Below, piece by piece: positions 1-5,139 of a stretch of DNA of 5,765 nt. The DNA is from Desulfobacula sp. (lineage in GTDB: Bacteria; Desulfobacterota; Desulfobacteria; Desulfobacterales; Desulfobacteraceae). Within the stretch, counting starts at the first letter, position 1, and the number at the start of each line of letters is the position of its first letter. A model generated the notes under the pieces. The model worked only from the letters and a program-made list of their open reading frames with translations, made no database searches and had not been told where the DNA came from. Made by a program: the position numbers and the translations under genes. The stretch lies in NCBI GenBank assembly GCA_018702715.1, contig JABIYQ010000105.1:1-5765 (forward strand), written 5' to 3'.

Positions 1-363
1 AAACCATTGGCTGCAAAATTTGAAAAAATGGTATCCAGGTTTGAAAAAGTGGTCAAACTCATGAGCCGAACTCCTGAACACTCATCAGATATCCTTAAAG
101 CCAGGTCCCTTTCAGGGCCATTTCTCCATATCACAGGAGATGTGATTTTAGCCTGGATGTTACTTTGGCGAGCCCATGTGGCACAAAAACAACTTGACAA
201 AGCAACGCCAAAAAAGAGAAAAGCCTTTTACCAGGGACAAATGGAATCCGCCCGATTTTTCATTGAGAATATCGGCCCAATAACCATGGGGAGGATGGAC
301 TCAATTATGGATTCAGGCGATGCGGTTCTAAAGATTTCTACGGATGCTTTTGGAGGGCGATAG
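1..363 (+). CDS. Acyl-CoA dehydrogenase, C-terminal part (5' end outside window)
   Basis: The last 120 residues of a flavin-dependent acyl-CoA dehydrogenase, which makes the 2,3-double bond in an acyl-CoA in the first step of beta-oxidation. The frame is open from base 1, so the TTG at base 7 is not the start. The visible part matches the extra C-terminal domain (PF12806 type) of the long, roughly 590-residue dehydrogenases: a hydrophobic helix containing GDVILAWMLLWRA, then a charged linker, then AFYQGQMESARFFIENI and a tail ending DAFGG. The catalytic base and FAD-binding core lie upstream and cannot be seen. The hydratase gene follows after 52 bases on the same strand, and the thiolase and 3-hydroxyacyl-CoA dehydrogenase come next, which supports a beta-oxidation role. 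Electrons would normally pass to an electron-transfer flavoprotein, which is not encoded here. Family call is confident; substrate is unknown. Confidence 0.85.
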   Translation, partial: KPLAAKFEKMVSRFEKVVKLMSRTPEHSSDILKARSLSGPFLHITGDVILAWMLLWRAHVAQKQLDKATPKKRKAFYQGQMESARFFIENIGPITMGRMDSIMDSGDAVLKISTDAFGGR

Positions 364-415
364 GATTTGCCCATTGATTTATTGAAACGGTATTGAAAAA
401 AAGGAGTGACGTATA

Positions 416-1363
416 ATGAAACAGGATACCGAACTTGTTGTATTGGATGTTCAAGACAATGGTATCGCTTGCCTTACCCTTAATCGGCCCCATGCCATGA
501 ATGCGTTGAATCTACCATTGATAAACCAGTTTGAAGAGGCATTTTTCAAGGCTGAAGCTGATCCAGCTGTTAATGCCATTGTAATCAAGGGAGCCGGTAA
601 ATTTTTTGTAGCAGGTGCAGATATAAAGTTTTTTATACAAAAAATTCAGGAAAAAAATTATTCCGATATCATTGCATTTACCCGTAAAGCAAGCGAACTT
701 TTTTTGGCCATTGAAGACTCAAAAAAACCAACCATTGCTGTTCTGGGTGGACTTTCACTTGGCGGAGGCAGCGAGTTAGCTCTTTCCTGTCAGGCCATTG
801 TTGCCACAGACAAAGGTTCCATGGCCTTTCCAGAAACTGCCATCGGCATCTACCCCGGATTGGGAGGCATGCTCAGGCTTGCCAGGAAAATAGGTCCTGC
901 CCTGGCTAAATATTATGTATTTACGGGGAAAACTATATCTGCAGCAGATGCATTGGAGCTGGGCATGGTTGACCACCTGGTTTCTGTAGATGACCTTTCA
1001 GAGACAATAACGCAGCTGGTTTTAAAAGGAGATCAAAAAGAAGAAAAAAAAGTTTTGCTGTCTGACCGGTTCAAATATATTGACACATTTTTTTCGCATG
1101 TGGATTTTGAGGACATGGTTACAGGGGACATAACCAATAATGTGGATGTTTCTTTTTCAGATACCATCATTAAAACTATGAGTCGAAAAGCACCTATTGC
1201 ATTAAAAATGGCCAATGATATAATTGATCTGCAGATTGGAAAATCTAAAAAAGATGCAATTGAAATTGAACTTGCCCGTCTTGAAGAAATTTTTTCTACC
1301 CAAGATGCCCTGGAAGGACTCACCAGCGCAGGCAAAAGAAGACCAAACTATATAGGCAAATAA
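416..1363 (+). CDS. Enoyl-CoA hydratase/isomerase (crotonase family) with a mid-protein insertion
   Basis: A cytoplasmic 315-residue crotonase-fold protein that probably adds water to the 2-enoyl-CoA made by the upstream dehydrogenase. The oxyanion-hole segment VAGADI is at residues 65-70 and GGGSE at 116-120. Glu120 and Glu140 (in FPETAIG) match the two catalytic glutamates of rat enoyl-CoA hydratase (E144 and E164) with the same 20-residue spacing. The C-terminal end, EGLTSAGKRRPNYIGK, is the usual crotonase tail. The protein is about 50 residues longer than ordinary 255-265-residue hydratases because of extra sequence at about 203-252. That part (IDTFFS, then SDTIIKTMSRKAPIALK) recalls 3-hydroxyisobutyryl-CoA hydrolases. 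Those hydrolases lack the first Glu, so hydratase is the better call; isomerase activity remains possible. The ATG start has AAGGAG nine bases upstream. The thiolase follows after 12 bases. Confidence 0.88.
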   Translation: MKQDTELVVLDVQDNGIACLTLNRPHAMNALNLPLINQFEEAFFKAEADPAVNAIVIKGAGKFFVAGADIKFFIQKIQEKNYSDIIAFTRKASELFLAIEDSKKPTIAVLGGLSLGGGSELALSCQAIVATDKGSMAFPETAIGIYPGLGGMLRLARKIGPALAKYYVFTGKTISAADALELGMVDHLVSVDDLSETITQLVLKGDQKEEKKVLLSDRFKYIDTFFSHVDFEDMVTGDITNNVDVSFSDTIIKTMSRKAPIALKMANDIIDLQIGKSKKDAIEIELARLEEIFSTQDALEGLTSAGKRRPNYIGK

Positions 1364-1375
1364 TTAGGAGGCACC

Positions 1376-2566
1376 ATGTTAAAAAAAGCATTTATTCCGT
1401 ACAAAGGATATTACAGCACACCATTTGTAAGATGGCAGGGCAGTCTTGCCAATGAGAACTCCATTACACTTGGAGCGCAAACCTCAAAAAAATGGCTGGC
1501 CACAAAGGATATTGACCCAAAGATTTTTGATTACCTGATGCTGGGAGTTACAATTGGACAGCCTGCTCTTTTTTATGGCGGTCCCTGGGCATCAGCACTT
1601 ATAGGCTCCACAGAAACAGCCGGTCTGCTTGTAAGCCAGGCCTGTTCAACCTCAACCACGGGGATATTCCAGGCGGCCATGGGTGTGGAAAATGGAGCTT
1701 ATGAAACGGTTTATAATCTTTATACAGACCGTTGTTCCAACGGGCCCCATACCATATGGCCAAACCCCAAAGGCCCTGGTGGACAGGTGATTTCAGAAAA
1801 TTGGGTCATGGATCATTTTGGCAATGATCCCTGGGCGGGCGGAGCAATGATCGAGACTGCGGAAAATGTCATAAAACTGACGGGGATTACAAGGGAAGAG
1901 TGTGATGCCACTGCCTTAAGACGGGCTGATCAATATCAAGATTCTCTGGCCAATGACAGAGAATTTCAAAAACGATATATGTTCCCTATTGAAATCAGAG
2001 TATCAAAGAAAAAAACCATTCAGATTGATTCAGATGAAGGTATAATGCCAACAACGGCAGAAGGTCTGAAGGGTCTTAGACCTGTCCTGCCAGGTGGGAA
2101 ACTTACATTTGGCGCCCAGACCCATCCGGCTGACGGCCATTGTGCTCTCATTGTAACAGACAGGGAAAAAGCAAAAGAATTAAGTGATGATGCAAATATT
2201 GAAATCCAGGTCATTTCATTTGGCCATGCAAGGGTCAAAAAGGCTCATATGCCCATGGCGCCCGTACCGGCTGCCCAGATGGCCCTGGAAAAAGCAGGGT
2301 TGACCGTTGATGACGTTAAAGTAATCAAAACCCATAATCCCTTTGCTGCCAATGATATCTATATGTCAAAGCAGATGAATCTTGATATTAATACCTTTAA
2401 CAATTATGGAAGTTCACTGGTATTCGGACATCCCCAGGCTCCAACAGCCGGGCGGTCGATTATTGAAGGAATTGAAGAGGCTGCCATCTTGGGTGGCGGA
2501 TATGTTCTTTTTACAGGTTGTGCTGCAGGCGATACTTCAGCCGCACTTGTCCTTAAAGTTGGATAA
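1376..2566 (+). CDS. Thiolase (acyl-CoA acetyltransferase)
   Basis: A 396-residue thiolase that should cleave the 3-ketoacyl-CoA with free CoA, releasing acetyl-CoA. The catalytic set is visible: Cys90 in QACSTST (the acyl-enzyme nucleophile), His352 in FGHP and Cys382 in TGCAAG. The ADG at 252-254 corresponds to the NDG of the CoA-binding loop, and the TAENV motif is at 161-165. Two motifs are unusual: Cys90 is followed by STSTTG rather than the common GSG, and the normally NEAFA motif reads NPFAA (321-325), keeping the Asn but not the Glu. This places it outside the classical FadA/AtoB group and closer to the divergent thiolases of anaerobic degraders; the exact substrate is not readable. 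Start: ATG with AGGAGG four bases upstream, only 12 bases after the hydratase stop, suggesting translational coupling. A terminator-like hairpin follows the stop. Confidence 0.88.
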   Translation: MLKKAFIPYKGYYSTPFVRWQGSLANENSITLGAQTSKKWLATKDIDPKIFDYLMLGVTIGQPALFYGGPWASALIGSTETAGLLVSQACSTSTTGIFQAAMGVENGAYETVYNLYTDRCSNGPHTIWPNPKGPGGQVISENWVMDHFGNDPWAGGAMIETAENVIKLTGITREECDATALRRADQYQDSLANDREFQKRYMFPIEIRVSKKKTIQIDSDEGIMPTTAEGLKGLRPVLPGGKLTFGAQTHPADGHCALIVTDREKAKELSDDANIEIQVISFGHARVKKAHMPMAPVPAAQMALEKAGLTVDDVKVIKTHNPFAANDIYMSKQMNLDINTFNNYGSSLVFGHPQAPTAGRSIIEGIEEAAILGGGYVLFTGCAAGDTSAALVLKVG

Positions 2567-2570
2567 TACT

Positions 2571-2598
2571 CCGGGGCCAAAAGCCCTGGATTCTTTTT
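2571..2598 (+). terminator. Intrinsic terminator-like hairpin after the thiolase gene
   Basis: CCGGGGC (2571-2577) pairs with GCCCTGG (2583-2589) through seven base pairs, one of them G-U, around a CAAAA loop. ATTCTTTTT follows. The hairpin starts four bases after the thiolase stop and lies upstream of the next gene on the same strand, so it probably ends or attenuates transcripts from the first three genes. Confidence 0.72.
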
Positions 2599-2638
2599 AA
2601 AAAACGTAAAAGAACATGAAATAGAGTCAATTACATAT

Positions 2639-2653
2639 ATGGCAAAGTGCCAT
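2639..2653 (+). promoter_or_regulatory. Perfect inverted repeat just before the ribosome binding site of the 3-hydroxyacyl-CoA dehydrogenase
   Basis: ATGGCA-AAG-TGCCAT is a perfect 6-bp inverted repeat with a 3-base spacer. It ends two bases before the AGGAG (2656-2660) of the downstream gene. As RNA it would form a small hairpin next to the ribosome binding site; as DNA it could be a short operator. No T-run follows, so it is not a terminator. Function is inferred only. Confidence 0.4.
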
Positions 2654-2667
2654 GCAGGAGAAGTTAG

Positions 2668-3789
2668 ATGAAAGAAATTAAGACCGTCGGAATAATAGGC
2701 TTTGGCGTGATGGGTGCAGCCATTGGAATTAATGCAGCCATTTCAGGATATAATGTCATTTTTAAAGAATTAAATGAAGATCTTGTTCAATCAATGTATG
2801 ACACTTGGGTGATAAAGGCCTTGAACAAACGCGTGGCAAAAAATAAGATCACGCAACAGGATATGGATGAGATTGCAGGCAGAATCAAGGGTACTCCGGA
2901 ATATGAAGATTTAAAACAATGCGATCTTATCATTGAAGCAGCAGTTGAAAATCTGGATCTGAAAATAAATATTTTTGGGGAATTGTCCAATATTTGCTCA
3001 AAAGATACCATCATGGTGAGCAATACGTCTACTTTTCTCATTGAAAAAGTCATGGAAAAAGTTTCAAATCCTGCTCGCACAGCAGGGCTCCATTATTTTT
3101 TCCCGGCAAATGTGAACCGTCTTGTGGAAGTCATCCGGCAAAAAAATACAAGTGATGACACCTTTAATGCAGTTAATGAATTTGCTTTAAAAAACAAAAA
3201 AACCGTAATCTCAGTAAAGGATTTCCCTGGTTTTGCCATTAACCCAGTATTTATATCAAGCTATATGGTATTGAACTCTTTTTACGGAGATTATAATGTA
3301 GCCAGCCTGGATGATATATCCAAGGAAGCTTTGGGTGTGAGATTCGGTATCATGTGGGTCCAGAACATGTCGGGATTGGGAACAGCCTTTCATGCGGCAA
3401 ACTCCATGTATGACTATCTCAACCAATCAGATGTGGGATACCCAACAGTGCCGGAACAATTGGAAACCTGTTTTAACAGCGGATTAAACTGGGATCTTGA
3501 AGACGGCCCTATAGTTAAAGACAAAGATGCCCGGCAAAAGGTCATGGATACCCTTTTAGGAACCATCTTTACCATTTCAACCCATCTTGTGGGAAAAGAA
3601 ATTGTATCGGCGGCTGATCTGGAATTAGGGATCAAAACTGCCCTGGCGTGGCCCGAAGGCCCCTTTGCCATGATGAATCGGATTGGAATGGAAAAAACAA
3701 GAGAAATGATTGCTCTTGTTTGTGATGCAGATCTTTTTAAAATGCCTGAAAAATTTAAAAACAGCACACCTGATAAATGGGACATATAG
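2668..3789 (+). CDS. 3-hydroxyacyl-CoA dehydrogenase, long form with a second C-terminal domain
   Basis: A 373-residue NAD-dependent dehydrogenase that oxidises 3-hydroxyacyl-CoA to 3-ketoacyl-CoA, the step before the thiolase. The N-terminal Rossmann domain has GFGVMG (11-16) and SNTST (118-122). The catalytic His142 lies in LHYFFP and its partner Glu154 in LVEVI; Asn192 is in DFPGFAIN. The Asn that normally follows the His by three residues (HFFNP) is Phe145 here. After the first C-terminal helical domain (about 188-255), a second related segment (about 300-345, with VSAADLELGIKTAL and WPEGPFAMMNRIG) makes the protein about 90 residues longer than single-function enzymes. The layout resembles the dehydrogenase half of FadB/FadJ. 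The ATG start has AGGAG seven bases upstream. The gene sits 101 bases after the thiolase, beyond a terminator-like hairpin, so expression may be partly independent. Confidence 0.88.
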   Translation: MKEIKTVGIIGFGVMGAAIGINAAISGYNVIFKELNEDLVQSMYDTWVIKALNKRVAKNKITQQDMDEIAGRIKGTPEYEDLKQCDLIIEAAVENLDLKINIFGELSNICSKDTIMVSNTSTFLIEKVMEKVSNPARTAGLHYFFPANVNRLVEVIRQKNTSDDTFNAVNEFALKNKKTVISVKDFPGFAINPVFISSYMVLNSFYGDYNVASLDDISKEALGVRFGIMWVQNMSGLGTAFHAANSMYDYLNQSDVGYPTVPEQLETCFNSGLNWDLEDGPIVKDKDARQKVMDTLLGTIFTISTHLVGKEIVSAADLELGIKTALAWPEGPFAMMNRIGMEKTREMIALVCDADLFKMPEKFKNSTPDKWDI

Positions 3790-3897
3790 TAATCATCAAG
3801 TTCCATAATTGATAAGGTGTTATAACAAATAAAATTTTCAGAGAACCGGGTGTTCCAACGGGGTATCCCAATCTGGTATTTCATGGAAATTAAGTGT

Positions 3898-3935
3898 AAA
3901 AGATACGGGCTGGTTTTTATCAGCCCTTATCTTTT
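3898..3935. terminator. Bidirectional intrinsic terminator between convergent genes
   Basis: AAAAGATA-C-GGGCTG (3898-3912) pairs with CAGCCC-T-TATCTTTT (3921-3935): 14 base pairs with one C/T mismatch and an 8-base loop. The A-rich left side and T-rich right side let it end transcription from either direction. It lies 108 bases after the 3-hydroxyacyl-CoA dehydrogenase stop. It also contains the last four codons and the TGA stop (3920-3922) of the minus-strand thioesterase. Confidence 0.82.
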
Positions 3936-4357
3936 GCAGGTTTTAAAACCAGCATTGTAAGACGTGAAACACAGACCAACTCATTTTTCTCGTTTGTAAT
4001 GGAAATATCCCATACCTGGGTTGTTTTACCAAGATGAACTGGTTTTGCCACGCCTTTTACCAGTCCTTTTACTGCATTTTTCAGGTGGTTGGCTTTTATT
4101 TCCAGGCCCACGCTATAGCTTGAGTCCTCAAGTGTCATATAGGATGCCGTACTGCCCAAAGTTTCAGCCAATACCACAGAAGCTCCGCCATGCAGAATAC
4201 CAAGGGGCTGTTTGGTTCTTTTATCCACGGGCATTGTTGCGCTTAGAAAATCTTCCCCTTTTTCCAAAAATTCAATGCCCACATTTTCAACAATGGATTC
4301 TCTTGAAACAAGATTAAGTTCTTCAATCTTAATTTCCTTTTTCCAGATTTTTACCAT
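3920..4357 (-). CDS. Hotdog-fold acyl-CoA thioesterase (YdiI/MenI-like)
   Basis: A 145-residue cytoplasmic thioesterase of the PaaI/YdiI hotdog group, which hydrolyses acyl-CoA (often aryl- or polyketide-like acyl-CoA) to the free acid and CoA. The stretch QPLGILHGGASVVLAE is nearly the same as in E. coli YdiI. Counting from the upstream GTG, Gln53, His59 and Glu68 keep the spacing of YdiI Gln48, His54 and Glu63, the last being the catalytic acid. LEIKANH and KPVHLGKTTQVW also match the family. Two starts are possible: GTG at 4366 (148 residues) or ATG at 4357. I chose the ATG because AAGGTGA sits five bases before it, while the GTG lies inside that site. The gene follows a small ORF that ends at 4363. 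It converges on the beta-oxidation genes and may free CoA from their intermediates. The menaquinone role of YdiI should not be assumed: no men genes are nearby. Confidence 0.86.
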   Translation of the reverse strand: MVKIWKKEIKIEELNLVSRESIVENVGIEFLEKGEDFLSATMPVDKRTKQPLGILHGGASVVLAETLGSTASYMTLEDSSYSVGLEIKANHLKNAVKGLVKGVAKPVHLGKTTQVWDISITNEKNELVCVSRLTMLVLKPAKDKG

Positions 4358-4362
4358 TTTAC

Positions 4363-4545
4363 TCACCTTTTATTTCCATGAAAAGCGTTTATTTCTCCTT
4401 GAATTTTCTCCAAAATATTTTTATCAGTATCGTCTGCCGGACAGTATTCATTCATTTGGATAGTCCGACTTGTATCAACATACATACCATTAATGATTTG
4501 TGGTCTCTTGACACGCTTTTGCTTTCCATTAATGAAAATGATCAT
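4363..4545 (-). CDS. Small hypothetical protein (60 residues) upstream of the thioesterase
   Basis: I do not recognise this family. The product is 60 residues, charged, with no membrane segment or signal peptide; it begins MIIFINGKQKRVKRP, which looks like a short beta-hairpin start, and has a single Cys. Support for its being real: the ATG has AGAGGTGA nine bases upstream, the start overlaps the stop of an upstream 21-codon ORF by ATGA, and its TGA overlaps the alternative GTG start of the thioesterase as GTGA (or ends five bases before the preferred ATG). This tight packing suggests translation coupled to the thioesterase. Against it: it is short and no conserved domain is visible. It might be a truncated remnant of a longer protein. 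Confidence 0.5.
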   Translation of the reverse strand: MIIFINGKQKRVKRPQIINGMYVDTSRTIQMNEYCPADDTDKNILEKIQGEINAFHGNKR

Positions 4546-4607
4546 ATATTCTTTTCACCTCTTTTTCTTAGATATTTCCAATCTGATTCTTGTATTGATA
4601 TGGTCAT
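4542..4607 (-). CDS. Possible 21-residue leader peptide or gene remnant
   Basis: An ATG at 4607 opens 21 codons ending in TGA, with AAAGGA seven bases upstream. The peptide reads MTISIQESDWKYLRKRGEKNI. Its stop overlaps the start of the 60-residue ORF as ATGA, and its last codons contain that ORF's ribosome binding site, so translating it could open or couple the downstream start. It could equally be the surviving N-terminus of a longer protein starting with a DWKYLR motif. No function can be assigned. Confidence 0.35.
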   Translation of the reverse strand: MTISIQESDWKYLRKRGEKNI

Positions 4608-4809
4608 GATTAATTCCTTTCTATTGCCCTTAGAAAATGGCTTCTCCTTTATTTTAAGAAAAACTCATCAATGATTTTTTTCTTCAGATAGATACATGAG
4701 GTGTCCCCCGTTTCAGATTATGGCGAATATGGAACTGAGTTTACTAAAGGTATATTGCACTTGAGGGAGGAGAATTCAAGGGTTATTGAATTGAAGTGAA
4801 CAATGTTTT
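4608..4809. other. Gene-poor stretch with an unexplained reading-frame fragment
   Basis: No intact gene is seen. The minus-strand unit must start its transcript here, but I find no convincing -35/-10 pair for it. On the + strand a frame open from 4692 to a TGA at 4797-4799 reads protein-like over its last part (YGTEFTKGILHLREENSRV); it has no good start signal and looks like a fragment of a lost gene. The GGTGTCCCCCGTTT at 4700-4713 resembles motifs found at the ends of some transposase-associated repeats, but there is no partner copy in the window. Confidence 0.3.
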
Positions 4810-4839
4810 TTGATATAGCACATAGAAGCTACCTCTAAT
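4810..4839 (+). promoter_or_regulatory. Sigma70-type promoter candidate upstream of the YkgJ-like relic
   Basis: TTGATA (4810-4815, five of six matches to TTGACA) and TCTAAT (4834-4839, five of six to TATAAT) are 18 bases apart. Transcription would begin near 4846, just before the AAAGGA ribosome binding site at 4848-4853 and the ATG at 4859. The correct order and spacing of all three signals makes chance less likely. Confidence 0.5.
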
Positions 4840-4858
4840 CCACAAACAAAGGATTAAT

Positions 4859-4979
4859 ATGCCACCAAAAACTTTCAAATGCAAAATTATGCGGCAACTG
4901 CTGTCTCAACCTCAGCGATGCTTTTCAAACAAGTGTCAGTGATGAAGATGTTGCCATGTGGGAAAGAAGCGCTCTGTAA
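4859..4979 (+). pseudogene. Decayed N-terminus of a YkgJ-type Cys-cluster protein
   Basis: An ATG with AAAGGA five bases upstream starts MPPKTFKCK. The frame then slips by one base at ATTA (4886-4889), and the next frame continues as CGNCCLNLSDAFQT and SDEDVAMWERSAL before a TAA at 4977-4979. Joined, this gives the FKCKxCGNCCL start typical of the YkgJ/CxxCC family, small proteins thought to bind zinc or iron-sulfur clusters, normally well over 100 residues. Nothing recognisable follows the stop, so the rest appears deleted or decayed. Without the slip, the ATG frame encodes only 27 residues, ending at 4942. The family call rests on the short motif and is moderate; that the gene is broken is clear. 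Confidence 0.6.
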
Positions 4980-5139
4980 ATTGCCAAATTTGACCACTGA
5001 CAGATAATATCATATCACAAATACTCAATAGAAATGCTGCTTAAAGCATATAAGGTTTTGCAATTTTTATCTTCTTGATGTAGTGTTCCGCTGTAAACTT
5101 GAACATATATAATTTAAATTGTTATACCCTTTACCAATT
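4980..5139. other. AT-rich upstream region of the sensor gene
   Basis: No gene is seen. A perfect TATAAT lies at 5108-5113 and could be the -10 of a promoter for the downstream gene, with a start near 5120. Its -35 position (around 5085-5090) is poor. A second weak option is TTGAAC (5099-5104) with TATACC (5123-5128), which would put the transcript start almost at the ATG. A weak hairpin (ATGCT/AGCAT, 5034-5049) has no T-run. Confidence 0.3.

Noticed and set aside
7..363. TTG at base 7 as the start of a complete 118-residue gene
   Set aside because: The frame is open back to base 1 and the sequence is plainly the C-terminal domain of a much longer acyl-CoA dehydrogenase; no ribosome binding site precedes the TTG.
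2382..2600. 72-residue plus-strand ORF overlapping the end of the thiolase
   Set aside because: It is an out-of-frame shadow; the thiolase frame carries the conserved GHP and catalytic Cys there, and this ORF ends in the terminator hairpin.
3844..3875. GGGTGTTCC / GGGGTATCCC stretch as a hairpin or repeat element
   Set aside because: The arms do not pair beyond three bases and no second copy is found in the window.
3414..3884. 156-residue minus-strand ORF
   Set aside because: Most of it is antisense to the well-supported 3-hydroxyacyl-CoA dehydrogenase, and its translation shows no family features.
3920..4357. Naming the thioesterase menI/ydiI
   Set aside because: Motifs match the family, but no menaquinone genes are nearby and substrate range in this family is wide, so a gene symbol would overstate the evidence.
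4021..4674. Plus-strand ORFs of 98, 83 and 98 residues
   Set aside because: They are antisense to the YdiI-like thioesterase and the small ORFs, are hydrophobic and low in complexity, and lack ribosome binding sites.
4760..4799. CACTT...AAGTG as a stem-loop regulatory RNA
   Set aside because: Only five base pairs, with a long loop and no further pairing; likely chance.
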